In this document: positions 1 through 9,534 of the stretch, piece by piece | How positions within the stretch are numbered: position 1 is the stretch's first letter | Layout: every line of letters starts with the position of its first letter | Assembly (NCBI GenBank): GCA_001567485.1 | Contig: JZRA01000080.1 | Span: 33,912-97,911, forward strand | Origin: Chloroflexi bacterium OLB13 | GTDB taxonomy: Bacteria > Chloroflexota > Anaerolineae > Aggregatilineales > Phototrophicaceae | DNA: 64,000 bases | Direction of reading: 5' to 3' | The notes under the pieces: model-generated | What the model saw: the letters and a program-made list of their open reading frames with translations, nothing else | Told to the model about the DNA's origin: nothing | The model's database searches: none | Translations under genes and position numbers: made by a program

Positions 1-2703
1 GTGCTGTTCTTCGAGCGATTCCTGAACCCTGAGCGCAAGACGATGCCCGACATCGACATCGACTATCCGGATGACCGGCGCGCTGAGATGCTCGCGTACA
101 GCGTGCAGAAGTACGGCACGGACAAGGTCGCCTCGATCATCACGTTCGGGACGCTGGGCGCGAAGAACGCCGTGCGCGATGTGGCGCGTGTGCTGGGCGT
201 CGATCTGCAAAAGGTCGACCGTGCGCTGAAGCTGGTGCCGCAGGAACCGAAGCCGAAACCGATCGAGGAGTATGTCTCCGAGAATCCAGATCTGCGTGCG
301 ATGGTCGAGGGCGACTCTGAACTCAAATCGGTGGTTGAGATCGCCGCGAACGTGCAGGGGATGCGGCGGCACGCGTCGGTGCACGCCGCCGGTGTCATCA
401 TCGCTGACCGCGACCTGCGCGACTATCTGCCGCTGCATCGCATGACCGGCAAGGAGAACGCCGATTCTCCGATCAAACAGGTGACGCAGTTCACGATGGA
501 GACGTGCGAGCAGATCGGCCTGCTCAAGATCGACTTCCTCGGGCTGGCGACGCTGAACATCTTACGCACGGCGTGCGAGCTGATCGCCCGCTATCACGGC
601 GTGCATTACAACATGGACACCATCCCTCACCGCCACGACGATCCGAGGCTCACCGACGAGCAGCTTGAGCAGCTCAACGAGGCATACGCCCTGATCGCCC
701 GTGGGGAAACGGTTGGCGTGTTTCAGCTTGAAAGCGGCGGTATGCAGGGGATGCTGCGCGATATGCGCCCGCGCGAGTTCGAGAACATCGTGGCGGCCGT
801 GTCGTTGTATCGACCGGGGCCGCTTCAGTTCATCCCGCTTTATAACGAACGCTTGCATGGGGCGGAGGTCGAGTACATCCACCCCGGGCTGGAACGGATC
901 ACGTCGCCGACGTACGGGATCATGGTCTATCAGGAACAGATCATGCAGATCGCGCGTGACCTGTTCGGCTACAAGCTAGGCGAAGCCGACCTGATGCGCC
1001 GCGCCGTGAGCAAGAAGAAGGAAGCCGACCTCGCCAAGCACCGGGCGTACTTCCGCGAGCGCGGGCCGGCGCACGGTGTCTCGGTCGAGATCGCGGACGC
1101 TATCTTCGATCAGGTCGAGAAGTTCGCTAATTACGGGTTCAACAAGGCGCATGCCGCCGACTACGCCGTGTTGAGCGTTCAGACGGCGTTTATCAAGGCG
1201 CATTATCCTGAGGAATACATGGCCGCGCTGCTGACCGTACAGCGCACTGACGCAGCGAAGGTCGCCGGGTTCCTCGAAGAGTGCCGGCGCTTGAAGATCC
1301 CCATCCTGCCGCCAGATATCAACTCGAGTGAACTCAACTTCGCAATCGAGGGGAAGCCCGGCGAACGGCGCGGGATTCGATTCGGGCTGGTCGCCATCAA
1401 GGGCGCGGGAGAGGCCGCGCTTGGCCCGATTGTCGATGCGCGCCACGAAGGCGGGCCGTTTACCGGATTGGAGGACTTCGCGCGCCGTGTTGATCTGCGC
1501 AAGGTCGGCAAACGCACGATCGAGGCGCTGGCGCAGGTCGGCGCCTTGGACTCGGTGCATGCAGACCGGCAGCAGTTGTTTGAGCAGGCCGGCGCGTTGA
1601 TCGAAGTGAGCGCGCGTATTCACGCCGACATCGAGCGCGGGCAGATGAGCTTGTTCGGCGGCGAGGTGATCGACGATCACGTCGTCTTGAAACCGATAGA
1701 CGCGCGCCAGCGCAAGTCCGTCCGCGACCTGTTGATGTGGGAGAAGGAACTGCTTGGCGTCTACGTCAGCGGCAGGCCAATCGACAAGTTCCGCCGCGAC
1801 CTTGAACGCCTGAACACGCATGAAGTGTTTGAGCTGAAGCAGAACGCCGCCGAGCATCACGATCAGACGGTGGTCATCGCCGGCGAGATCGTGTCGATGC
1901 GCAAGATGTTCACGCAGCAGCAGAAGGCGATGGCGGTGCTGCACGTCGAGGACTGGCACGCCAGCGCATCCCCGATCGAGGTCGTGTTGTTCCCGCGCCC
2001 CTACGCCAACGTCGAGGCGTTGATCGAACACGAGCAGATCACGCCGCTGCGGGAAGGCGAAGTGTACGTGTTCTTCGGGAAATTCGACAACTCGCGGGGT
2101 GAGCCGCAGATGATCTGCGAGCGCCTTAGCCAAGACTTGCAGCTGATCGACCCGATTGAGCCGCTGGCGCCCCGTTCTGAGCGTGCCGAATCGAGCGCCG
2201 AGCCAGATTGGGATCTGCTGCCGCAGGTGGATCATGCGCCTGTGCCGGACACGGACGCCGCGCCGAATGCCGCCAGCGAAGCCGACGTGGCCGAAGCTGA
2301 TCGCGAGATGACCTCGGAAAGCGATCTTGAGGCCGATCTGCCCGCGAACGCGCCGGACTGGATGCGGTCGAACGCGGCTGACGATTCGGCGCGCTGGCTT
2401 ATCGTCAACTTGCGGCGCAGCGGCGACCACCAGCGGGATACGCAGCTTTTACGCCGCGTGTATCACGCCGTGTTTGAGCGCCGCGGTCGCGACTACTGCC
2501 TGCTGCGGACTGAGGTTGACGGGATACCGTCGTGGATCCAATTCGACATGCGCACGCGCTGCGACGACGCGTTGATCGCAGAGCTTCAAAGTCTTGACGG
2601 CGTGGAATCAATGGATGTTCGCAGCAGCCCGCCGCCGGGTGTGCCGATCCCCGGCAGCGCCGGCGCAGCGAATGGGTCTGCGCGCCGGCGCTACCAGCGT
2701 TAG
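1..2703 (+). CDS. dnaE: DNA polymerase III subunit alpha, 3' part (5' end outside window)
   Basis: Replicative DNA polymerase (C-family) catalytic subunit. The frame is already open at base 1, so the PHP domain and the start of the palm (several hundred residues by comparison with family length) lie outside the window; the GTG at base 1 is an internal valine codon. Visible are the palm motif MPDIDIDYPDD with two catalytic aspartates (D17, D19 of the visible part) and the third in KIDFLGLATL (D178), then the finger region with YQEQIMQIA, the HhH region, and an OB-fold around visible residues 615-720. The last ~180 residues are an Asp/Glu/Ala-rich linker (about 725-790) and a small C-terminal domain. 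It ends 15 bases before a convergent gene and no terminator is seen between them. Identification is secure. Confidence 0.97.
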   Translation: MLFFERFLNPERKTMPDIDIDYPDDRRAEMLAYSVQKYGTDKVASIITFGTLGAKNAVRDVARVLGVDLQKVDRALKLVPQEPKPKPIEEYVSENPDLRAMVEGDSELKSVVEIAANVQGMRRHASVHAAGVIIADRDLRDYLPLHRMTGKENADSPIKQVTQFTMETCEQIGLLKIDFLGLATLNILRTACELIARYHGVHYNMDTIPHRHDDPRLTDEQLEQLNEAYALIARGETVGVFQLESGGMQGMLRDMRPREFENIVAAVSLYRPGPLQFIPLYNERLHGAEVEYIHPGLERITSPTYGIMVYQEQIMQIARDLFGYKLGEADLMRRAVSKKKEADLAKHRAYFRERGPAHGVSVEIADAIFDQVEKFANYGFNKAHAADYAVLSVQTAFIKAHYPEEYMAALLTVQRTDAAKVAGFLEECRRLKIPILPPDINSSELNFAIEGKPGERRGIRFGLVAIKGAGEAALGPIVDARHEGGPFTGLEDFARRVDLRKVGKRTIEALAQVGALDSVHADRQQLFEQAGALIEVSARIHADIERGQMSLFGGEVIDDHVVLKPIDARQRKSVRDLLMWEKELLGVYVSGRPIDKFRRDLERLNTHEVFELKQNAAEHHDQTVVIAGEIVSMRKMFTQQQKAMAVLHVEDWHASASPIEVVLFPRPYANVEALIEHEQITPLREGEVYVFFGKFDNSRGEPQMICERLSQDLQLIDPIEPLAPRSERAESSAEPDWDLLPQVDHAPVPDTDAAPNAASEADVAEADREMTSESDLEADLPANAPDWMRSNAADDSARWLIVNLRRSGDHQRDTQLLRRVYHAVFERRGRDYCLLRTEVDGIPSWIQFDMRTRCDDALIAELQSLDGVESMDVRSSPPPGVPIPGSAGAANGSARRRYQR

Positions 2704-2718
2704 ACGCACGGGCGAAAG

Positions 2719-4380
2719 CTATCCCGGCCCATAGTAGAGCGTTGACCGGTACGGGCCTAGTTCGCAGAGGGTCGTCAAGTTCTGGTTGGCGTCGAAGACC
2801 AACGCCTGTATCACCCAGCTGATGCTTTGCGGTTCGAAGCTGCCCAGATCACGCAAGATTGACGTGTAGATTCCGGTTTCCGTCGGCCCTACGCGATACA
2901 GCTTGAGCGATCCGCTGATAATGTTTCCGCTGTAATCGACTGCCTGCATCGCGAGTTGATAGCCAGCGACGTTGGTTGCAGGAGTCCATGCGAACAACTG
3001 GTTGTACGGGTCAACTTGCTGGCCCGGGCCGATCAGGTTGAATCCGGCGCAGGACGGCTGATTCGGATTCGCGGTCGGCGCGGCGGTGGGCTTTTGGCCG
3101 GGAACCGAGGTCGGCCGCGGGCCGCTGCTCGTCGGCTGAACCGGGATAATCGGCGCAATCCGCGGGAGCCGCGTCGGCGTCGGCTTGACGCGAGGGCCGT
3201 TCTGAACCGACTGCTGAATCTCCTCCGGGCTGGGGAGCGTAAGCGGATAACGCGGGAACGGGAAGTCCTCAAGGCTCTCGAACGGCGTGAAATCCTCGAC
3301 GAGCTGCGGCGGCGTGAACTCGGTCGTGAACAACGGCTGGCGTTCGTCGCTCAGGCACGCCACGCTCTTACTCTGGTGACCCAGCGGAACGAATGTGCCG
3401 CCGCCGTTTGCCAGCATATCGCCGTGCAGAATCGTGATCTCGGAGAGCAGGCAGGCAGTGTTTTCCGGCAGGTCGAAGCTCTCCAGCACGGGGCGCACGC
3501 TGCCGTCGCCCATTAGGGCGCCGAACGTCAACTCGCTGGATTTCAGCGCGATGGTCGAGCCGATCTCGACTTCCGCGCCGTTGATGTTGAGCGCGATCCG
3601 CACTTCCTCCGGGCCTTGAATGACCAGTAGGTCGGGGGCTTCTTCGCAGACAGGCCGGCCGATGCCGGTGCGGAAATAGAACGCCTGCATCGGTGAAACG
3701 GGCGTGTCCGGCGCGACGGGAAGATCGGCGAACTGCGCACGCGTCCCTTCCTGCGGCCCGACCAGATCAGCGAAGATCCATTCATACGGTGACTGACCGG
3801 ATAGGCGCAGCCAATCCCCCGCTTCGTTGCGCGCGTCGACATCGAACAACTGGCCCGGATCGGCGGTGCTGCTCACGTTGAACACCGTGCCGGGACCGCT
3901 GCGCACATTGACGCGCCCGCCGGTAGTCACCGATACCCGGATCGGATCGACGGCCTCGAAATCGGTGTTCGGATCGACGGCGTTCTCCACACGGGTATCA
4001 CCGAGCAGGACGAACGTGACCGCTTGGCCCGGCAGGGTGTTGGGCACGTTGGCCTGCACGTTCAGCAGCGCGACTCCCCACTGCTCAAGGGCCTCGTCAA
4101 GCGGTGCGGTCTGAACGGCGGCGACATCCGTCAGCGCGGCGCGGTCGGCCGGGGCGCTGAAGAAGGCCTCGTCCACCGTTTCGAAGAACGTGGCGTCGAC
4201 GCGGTTGAACCCGTAACACATGCTGTTACGCGTCATCCCGCCGCAGTTGTCGCCGACGGACTGCATTGCACGGGCGACCAGCGCAGGGCAGGTCGTAGGC
4301 TGTGCAGCGACGCTGATTACCGTTACCCCAAGCAGGGCATACGACAGGGTTGTGATCCAAGCGCGGATTCGTCGGTACAT
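2719..4380 (-). CDS. Secreted SH3b-domain protein
   Basis: Predicted exported protein of 553 residues. It begins with a basic N-terminus and a hydrophobic stretch ending VISVAAQ, a plausible signal peptide. A bacterial SH3 domain lies at about residues 147-208 (core GRVNVRSGPGTVF, ending WIFADLV), normally a binding module for cell wall or other extracellular polymers. A Pro/Thr/Arg-rich low-complexity linker covers about 385-435, followed by a C-terminal beta-rich domain. Eight or so cysteines in the N-terminal and C-terminal domains suggest disulfides outside the cell. The N-terminal cysteine-containing domain before the SH3 repeat is of a type I associate with Anaerolineae exported proteins, but I cannot name a function. 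A second SH3b protein sits at 61108-62808. Confidence 0.8.
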   Translation of the reverse strand: MYRRIRAWITTLSYALLGVTVISVAAQPTTCPALVARAMQSVGDNCGGMTRNSMCYGFNRVDATFFETVDEAFFSAPADRAALTDVAAVQTAPLDEALEQWGVALLNVQANVPNTLPGQAVTFVLLGDTRVENAVDPNTDFEAVDPIRVSVTTGGRVNVRSGPGTVFNVSSTADPGQLFDVDARNEAGDWLRLSGQSPYEWIFADLVGPQEGTRAQFADLPVAPDTPVSPMQAFYFRTGIGRPVCEEAPDLLVIQGPEEVRIALNINGAEVEIGSTIALKSSELTFGALMGDGSVRPVLESFDLPENTACLLSEITILHGDMLANGGGTFVPLGHQSKSVACLSDERQPLFTTEFTPPQLVEDFTPFESLEDFPFPRYPLTLPSPEEIQQSVQNGPRVKPTPTRLPRIAPIIPVQPTSSGPRPTSVPGQKPTAAPTANPNQPSCAGFNLIGPGQQVDPYNQLFAWTPATNVAGYQLAMQAVDYSGNIISGSLKLYRVGPTETGIYTSILRDLGSFEPQSISWVIQALVFDANQNLTTLCELGPYRSTLYYGPG

Positions 4381-4460
4381 CGGTCTCTCAATCCACTCGT
4401 ATCTGCGATATCGGGTCGAAGACTAGAATACACCGCTTTTGAGAATGCGATTGGCGGCCG

Positions 4461-4495
4461 AAAAGAAAAAACCCCCAAACCGACGCGTTTGGGGG
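4461..4495 (-). terminator. Rho-independent terminator of tRNA-Phe
   Basis: Nine-base-pair stem (4472-4480 with 4487-4495, arms cccccaaac/gtttggggg) with a six-base loop, followed on the minus strand by an almost pure T tract (complement of 4461-4471). It lies three bases past the tRNA 3' end. Confidence 0.93.
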
Positions 4496-4497
4496 TG

Positions 4498-4570
4498 TGC
4501 CACAGGCGAGAGTCGAACTCGCGACCCATGCATTTTCAGTGCATTGCTCTACCAGCTGAGCTACCGTGGC
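4498..4570 (-). tRNA. tRNA-Phe (GAA)
   Basis: Full cloverleaf on the minus strand: acceptor GCCACGG/CTGTGGC with one G-U pair, D-arm GCTC..GAGC, anticodon stem ATGCA/TGCAT with loop CTGAAAA, giving anticodon GAA (Phe), variable loop GGGTC, T-arm GCGAG-TTCGACT-CTCGC. Discriminator base A; CCA is not encoded. Flanked by a good promoter 10 bases upstream and a strong terminator, so it is a monocistronic unit. Confidence 0.96.
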
Positions 4571-4580
4571 AGGTGGCATC

Positions 4581-4610
4581 ATCATACAGGATCGCGCGCA
4601 CGGGTGTCAA
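4581..4610 (-). promoter_or_regulatory. Sigma-70-type promoter of tRNA-Phe
   Basis: On the minus strand TTGACA (4605-4610), an 18-base spacer, and TATGAT (4581-4586), placed 10 bases upstream of the tRNA 5' end. Spacing and near-consensus boxes make this one of the clearest promoters in the window. Confidence 0.8.
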
Positions 4611-4732
4611 GGCACGGGCGCGTAGTCGCGTAGTGTAATCGTAGGTCGTGGATGCTCGCCGTGTTACAAGCGTGTGATAGAATCGAGAAAGCCTTTAGGC
4701 ACGATTTTTGAATTGAATTTGAGGCCATTGGC

Positions 4733-7700
4733 ATGAACCGTCATCGTTTTTCTGCAGCCGCTTTGGCGATGCTCAGTGTTTTCTCCCTCATAGCGTTGGC
4801 GGTGGCGCCTGTATCTGCGCAGGATCGCGCGCGCGGTGACGGGCCTGCTGACTTGCGCGCAGCGCCGGAGGCCAGCGCGGTCGATCCCGCGTATCTGCGC
4901 GCGCAGGCCGATCAACACGGCACGGTGAGCGTGATCGTCGGCTTGGTGGTGAATCTGCCGGGCCGTATGGCCTTTGCCGACATGGACGATGGGGCGCAGC
5001 GCGCCGTGATCTCACAGATGCAGGATGCCGTGTTGGCCCAGATCGGCCAGACGCGCAGCATGCCGGAGGTCAAGCGATACGCGACGTTCCCGATGATGGC
5101 GCTGCAAGCGTCGCCGGAGGAACTCGACGTGCTGCTCGAGTCGACGCTGGTGTCGTTCGTGCAGGAAAACCGCTGGCGCGAGCCGTCGCTGATCCAATCG
5201 ACGGCGATTATCGGCATGCAGGGGGCAACCGGTGCTTGGGCGCTGGGGGCAGACGGTCAAGGCACGAACGTCGTCGTCATCGACTCCGGCATCGAAAAAG
5301 CGCATCCGTTCCTGACCGGCAAGGTCGTGAGCGAGGCGTGCTGGGGCACGACCGGCGTGTTCACCGGCTTCACGGCGACCTCAAACTGTCCGGGCAACGT
5401 TGCGTACACCAATGTCCCCGGCTCTGGGGAGCCGTGCAACGTCGCCGGCGGAGAGTGCGACCACGGCACGCATGTGGGCGGCACGATCGCTGGCGAGAGC
5501 AACCCGCCAAGTGACACGTTCAACGGCGTGGCGAAGGAAGGCCGCTTAGTCTCCTTGCAGGTTTTCAGCCGCATTCAGGACGATGCCGATCCGATGACCA
5601 CGCCCGTGTGTGTTCGTCCCGGCTATCCTCATACCGAGTGCATTCTGGCGGCTGATGGCGACATCATCGCCGCGATGGATTACGCCCGCCTGCTTCACAA
5701 CGCAGACACCTTCCCGATTGCCGCGGTCAACATGAGCCTAGGCAACGAATCGTACCCGTCTCAGGCGAGCTGTGACGCCGCGCTTCCTGCGTATGTCGTC
5801 GCGGTCGCTGGGCTGAACTCGATTGGGGTTCCGGTGGTGGCCTCGTCGGGCAATCAGGGCAGCACGATCTCGATGAACGCGCCGGCGTGCATCACCGGCG
5901 TGATCTCGGTCGGGGCCACCACCGATTTCGACCAGATCGCCACGTTCACCAACTCGGCGCCGTTCCTGACGTTCGTCGCGCCGGGCGTCAATATCGAGTC
6001 GTCCGTACCCGGCGGCATTTACGGCGTCAAGACCGGGACGTCGCAGGCCGCGCCACACGTCAGCGGGGCGATTGCCGCGCTGAGAAGCCTGCGCCCTGAG
6101 GCCGACATCACACAGATCATCGACGCGCTGAAGAACAGCGCCGTCAACATCACCGACATCGGCGGGACATTCAAGCGCATCGACGTCGACGGCGCAATCG
6201 GCGAGCTGGATATCCCCGACAAGCCCAAACTGCGCCTTCCCGCTGATGGCGCCGCCTTTGCCGCCTCGCCGATCACCTTCAAGTTCAGCACCGGTGACTT
6301 CACCACCCGTGCGACGCTTGAGATCTGGGACGGGAATACGCGAATCGTCAAGGAGAACGTCGATGATCCGGGCAGCTGCCCGCAGGATCCCGCCTTCGGA
6401 AACAAGGTGGTTTGCGCCGTCAACGTGACCTATCCGTTTGTTGACGAGAAAACCTATACATGGCTGGTCGTCGCCAAGAATATGGACAACGGCTCCCGGA
6501 CGAACAGTGTGACGCGGTCGTTCGAGTTCGATACGCCGGGCCGTGCCACTTTGCTGACCCCTGCCAACAAGGTCACGATCAACACGCAGGCCGAGCTAGC
6601 GGTCTTGCAGTGGGGTGAGGTTGACCTCGCCACCAGCTACCGCGTCACGTTGTTCGATACCGACGACGGCGCTGTGATCATCAACGCGACCGTCGCCGAG
6701 GGGACTGTCTGCGCATCGCAGGTGTGCACCTACACCGTTCAGCCGTTCGAACAATCGCAGCTGCTCGACGACAAGAAGTACAAGTGGTACGTCGTCTCGA
6801 TGGACGGCAGCGATACGTCGAAGAGCGAGAAGTTTAAGATCTTCACTGAGTTCCCGGCCGCGCCGATGCTGACCTATCCGGACAACAACTGGACGTTCAA
6901 CGCCCTCGACGACATCGAACTGCGCTGGACAGAGGTCGCCACGGCCGAGGAATACCGGCTGCGCATCTGGAAGAACGCGAACAATAAGAAGATCATCGAC
7001 GTGACCTACGTTGTCCCCGGCCGTTCGATCGGGTGTTCGGCGGGTACGTGCACATGGACGCCTGAACCGGTCGATCTGACGCTGCTGCAGAACCAGACCG
7101 ACTACCGGTGGACGGTGCGGGCCGAGAACGCGTTGGGCAAGACCGAGAGCTTGCCGCGTATCTTCCGCATCCAGTCGCCTGCACCGCCCGCGTTGATCGC
7201 ACCGGCGGACGACGCCAAGCTCAACGATGCCAATGTGACGTTCTCGTGGAGCGCGATCAGCGACGCCGACTCGTACAAGCTGATCGTCAAGGATACCAAG
7301 AACGGCGCCAAGGTCTTGAAGACGACAGTGGTCGGCACGACCTTCATGCAGCCCGCTGGGTTGTTCAAGAATGACCGGACGTACAAGTGGTTCGTGAAGT
7401 CGAAGAATGAGCTGGGCAGCGCCAAGAGCGTGAAGTACACGTTCGAAACGGAGTTTCCGCACAAGCCCAATTTGCAGTCTCCGGCTGACAATACCAAGCT
7501 CCACGATCCGTCGGAACTGACGACGATGGTCTGGCGGTCAGGCAACACCACCGAGCCAATCACATATAAGGTGATCGTCAAGCGCGTCGATAACGGCGTG
7601 AAGGTCTTCAAGCAGGTCGTGTCGGTCGGGGTCGATACGGTGTGCGACGCGACCATCTGTACCTTTACCGTGCCGCAGTCGCTGCGTAATGCGCTCAAGG

Positions 7701-7795
7701 ACGGCAAGGACTACAAGTGGCACGTCAGGGCGGAGACCCCGTCGGGCAGTCAGAAGAGCGCTACGAAATTCATCTTCAAAGCGCGCTTTCCGTAA
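4733..7795 (+). CDS. Secreted subtilisin-like serine protease (S8) with C-terminal beta-sandwich repeats
   Basis: Extracellular endopeptidase of 1020 residues. A signal peptide (hydrophobic stretch ending VAPVSAQ) is followed by a region resembling an inhibitor I9-type propeptide (about 50-150). The S8 catalytic domain has its full triad: Asp184 in VVVIDSGIE, His244 in DHGTHVGG, Ser437 in GTSQAAPHV, plus the oxyanion Asn region SSGNQG. Residues about 495-1020 hold four to five degenerate repeats of a fibronectin-III-like type, each with a core such as FSWSAISDADSYKLIV or LQWGEVDLATSYRVTL and a YKWxV strand; these probably bind substrate or surface. It ends at a terminator (7808-7840), so it is likely monocistronic. 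Substrate is unknown. Confidence 0.93.
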   Translation: MNRHRFSAAALAMLSVFSLIALAVAPVSAQDRARGDGPADLRAAPEASAVDPAYLRAQADQHGTVSVIVGLVVNLPGRMAFADMDDGAQRAVISQMQDAVLAQIGQTRSMPEVKRYATFPMMALQASPEELDVLLESTLVSFVQENRWREPSLIQSTAIIGMQGATGAWALGADGQGTNVVVIDSGIEKAHPFLTGKVVSEACWGTTGVFTGFTATSNCPGNVAYTNVPGSGEPCNVAGGECDHGTHVGGTIAGESNPPSDTFNGVAKEGRLVSLQVFSRIQDDADPMTTPVCVRPGYPHTECILAADGDIIAAMDYARLLHNADTFPIAAVNMSLGNESYPSQASCDAALPAYVVAVAGLNSIGVPVVASSGNQGSTISMNAPACITGVISVGATTDFDQIATFTNSAPFLTFVAPGVNIESSVPGGIYGVKTGTSQAAPHVSGAIAALRSLRPEADITQIIDALKNSAVNITDIGGTFKRIDVDGAIGELDIPDKPKLRLPADGAAFAASPITFKFSTGDFTTRATLEIWDGNTRIVKENVDDPGSCPQDPAFGNKVVCAVNVTYPFVDEKTYTWLVVAKNMDNGSRTNSVTRSFEFDTPGRATLLTPANKVTINTQAELAVLQWGEVDLATSYRVTLFDTDDGAVIINATVAEGTVCASQVCTYTVQPFEQSQLLDDKKYKWYVVSMDGSDTSKSEKFKIFTEFPAAPMLTYPDNNWTFNALDDIELRWTEVATAEEYRLRIWKNANNKKIIDVTYVVPGRSIGCSAGTCTWTPEPVDLTLLQNQTDYRWTVRAENALGKTESLPRIFRIQSPAPPALIAPADDAKLNDANVTFSWSAISDADSYKLIVKDTKNGAKVLKTTVVGTTFMQPAGLFKNDRTYKWFVKSKNELGSAKSVKYTFETEFPHKPNLQSPADNTKLHDPSELTTMVWRSGNTTEPITYKVIVKRVDNGVKVFKQVVSVGVDTVCDATICTFTVPQSLRNALKDGKDYKWHVRAETPSGSQKSATKFIFKARFP

Positions 7796-7807
7796 ATACA
7801 GGCGTAA

Positions 7808-7840
7808 GCAGGGCGGTTGAGCAGACCGCCCTGCTTTGTT
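7808..7840 (+). terminator. Rho-independent terminator of the subtilase gene
   Basis: Ten-base-pair perfect stem gcagggcggt/accgccctgc (7808-7817 with 7825-7834), seven-base loop, then tttgtt. Confidence 0.85.
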
Positions 7841-7876
7841 ATCCCAAATTCGGCGGCCTGCGCTCTTATCCAACGC

Positions 7877-7917
7877 TATCCCAAATATCCCACGCGCTTG
7901 GGATATTGCTTGGGATA
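7877..7917. repeat. TATCCCAA inverted-repeat element upstream of gatA
   Basis: A nested hairpin: outer arms TATCCCAA (7877-7884) and TTGGGATA (7910-7917), inner arms ATATCCCA (7885-7892) and TGGGATAT (7899-7906), six-base loop, and a three-base bulge TGC on one side. A further TTATCCCAAAT copy lies at about 7839-7850 and another upstream of the 16S gene near 63455. The rest of the 222-base gap between the subtilase terminator and gatA holds only a possible -10 box (TATACT, 7974-7979). Confidence 0.6.
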
Positions 7918-8017
7918 AATCGCGGACTTTCGCCGATGCCAGAATGTCTCGCAGAGGTCGGGCCGGGCTGTGCTATACTGACCGCGACGTGAGGCGCCCA
8001 CTTGACGAAGGAACTCC

Positions 8018-9481
8018 ATGACCGACATCACCTCGCTGACGATTGGTGAGATTCTGGCCGGCTTGCGCGGCCGGCAGTTCTCCAGCGTCGAATTGACACA
8101 AGCCTATCTGGATCGGATCGACCGGTTGGAGCCGACCATCCACGCGTATATCACGGTGACGCCAGAGCGCGCGCTCGAAGACGCCCGGCGTGCCGATCAG
8201 CGGCGGGCCGCCGGCGAGGACGCGCCCTTGCTCGGCGTGCCGCTTGGCATCAAGGACGTGCTGTCTACACGCGGCGTTGAAACGACCTGCGCCTCGAAAA
8301 TCCTCGAAGGCTACGTGCCGATCTTCGACGCAACGGTGGTCGAACGGCTGTACGGCGCGGGTATGGTGATGCTCGGCAAGCTCAACATGGACGAGTTTGC
8401 GATGGGGTCGTCAACCGAAAACTCCGCGTATGGCGTCACCCGCAACCCGTGGGACACGGAGCGCGTCCCCGGCGGCAGCAGCGGCGGCAGCGCGGCGGCG
8501 GTCGCGGCGGGATTAGCGGCCGGCACGCTCGGCACGGACACGGGCGGCAGCATCCGTCAGCCCAGCTCGTTGTGCGGGATCACCGCGCTTAAGCCGAGCT
8601 ACGGCCGGGTGAGCCGCTATGGGCTGATCGCCTTCGGGTCGTCGCTCGATCAGGCCGGGCCGATGACGCGCACTGTCGAAGATGCGGCGCGTATCTTGCA
8701 GGTGATCGCCGGGCATGACCCACGCGATGGCACATCCCAGCCCGCGCCGGCGCCGGATTATCTGGCGGAGATGACGGCCGGCGGCCAACGGCTTGACGGC
8801 CTGCGCGTCGGGGTGCCGAAGGAGTATTTCGTCGCCGGCATGCAGCCCGACGTCGAGGCGGCTGTCCGCGCGGCAATCGCGCACCTCGAATCGCTTGGCG
8901 CATCGATTGTCGAAGTTAGCCTGCCGCACACCGAGTACAGCCTGCCCGTCTATTATCTGTTGGCGACCAGCGAGGCCAGCACGAATCTGGCCCGCTTCGA
9001 CGGCGTGCGGTTCGGCAAGCGCGTCGAGACGGGCGATATGTGGGACAACTACCGGCGCACGCGCGCCTTGTTCGGGGCGGAAGTCAAGCGGCGCATCATG
9101 CTCGGCACGTATGCGCTGAGCGCCGGCTATTACGACGCGTTCTACGGCAAGGCCACGCAGGTGCGCACGCTCATCAAGCGCGACTTCGACCAAGCTTTCG
9201 AGCAGGTCGACGTACTGGTGTCGGCCACTTCTCCGACGACCGCCTTCAAGCTGGGCGAGAACACCGAGGATCCGCTGGCGATGTATCTGGCGGATGTGCT
9301 GACGATCTCGGCCAATTTGGGCGGCGTGTGCGGGCTGAACGTGCCGTGCGGATTCGATCAGGCGGGCCTGCCGATCGGGATGCAGCTGTTGGGGCCAGCG
9401 CTCGGTGAATCGGCCGTGCTGCGCGTGGGACACGTCTACCAGACCACGACGGACTTTCATACCCGGCGGCCGGTGCTGTAA
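8018..9481 (+). CDS. gatA: Aspartyl/glutamyl-tRNA amidotransferase subunit A
   Basis: Catalytic amidase of the GatCAB complex, which releases ammonia from glutamine and, with GatB, converts Glu-tRNA(Gln) and/or Asp-tRNA(Asn) to the amidated forms in the cytoplasm. At 487 residues it has full length. The amidase signature is intact with the Ser-cisSer-Lys triad at the same numbers as well-studied GatA proteins: Lys79 (GIKDVL), Ser154 (GGSSGGS) and Ser178 (TDTGGSIRQ). An AAGGA Shine-Dalgarno lies six bases before the ATG. gatB and gatC are not in the window, so the complex is encoded at more than one locus or beyond the edges. No sign of truncation. Confidence 0.96.
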   Translation: MTDITSLTIGEILAGLRGRQFSSVELTQAYLDRIDRLEPTIHAYITVTPERALEDARRADQRRAAGEDAPLLGVPLGIKDVLSTRGVETTCASKILEGYVPIFDATVVERLYGAGMVMLGKLNMDEFAMGSSTENSAYGVTRNPWDTERVPGGSSGGSAAAVAAGLAAGTLGTDTGGSIRQPSSLCGITALKPSYGRVSRYGLIAFGSSLDQAGPMTRTVEDAARILQVIAGHDPRDGTSQPAPAPDYLAEMTAGGQRLDGLRVGVPKEYFVAGMQPDVEAAVRAAIAHLESLGASIVEVSLPHTEYSLPVYYLLATSEASTNLARFDGVRFGKRVETGDMWDNYRRTRALFGAEVKRRIMLGTYALSAGYYDAFYGKATQVRTLIKRDFDQAFEQVDVLVSATSPTTAFKLGENTEDPLAMYLADVLTISANLGGVCGLNVPCGFDQAGLPIGMQLLGPALGESAVLRVGHVYQTTTDFHTRRPVL

Positions 9482-9497
9482 AGCCTCACGATCTCGC

Positions 9498-9503
9498 TAT
9501 AAT
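9498..9503 (+). promoter_or_regulatory. Candidate -10 box for the VWA-FHA gene
   Basis: A consensus TATAAT 31 bases before the ATG at 9535. No convincing -35 hexamer at 16-18 bases upstream, so the assignment is tentative. Confidence 0.4.
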
Positions 9504-9534
9504 GATGGAAGGGAGTTGTTGAGGGATCCGTATC

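Noticed and set aside
976..2430. Long open frame of 484 codons opposite dnaE
   Set aside because: Shadow frame: mirrors the strong DnaE coding frame, has no family similarity and no ribosome binding site.
1..2703. GTG at base 1 as the true dnaE start
   Set aside because: The catalytic palm motif starts 15 codons in and family members have several hundred residues before it; the gene is cut by the window edge.
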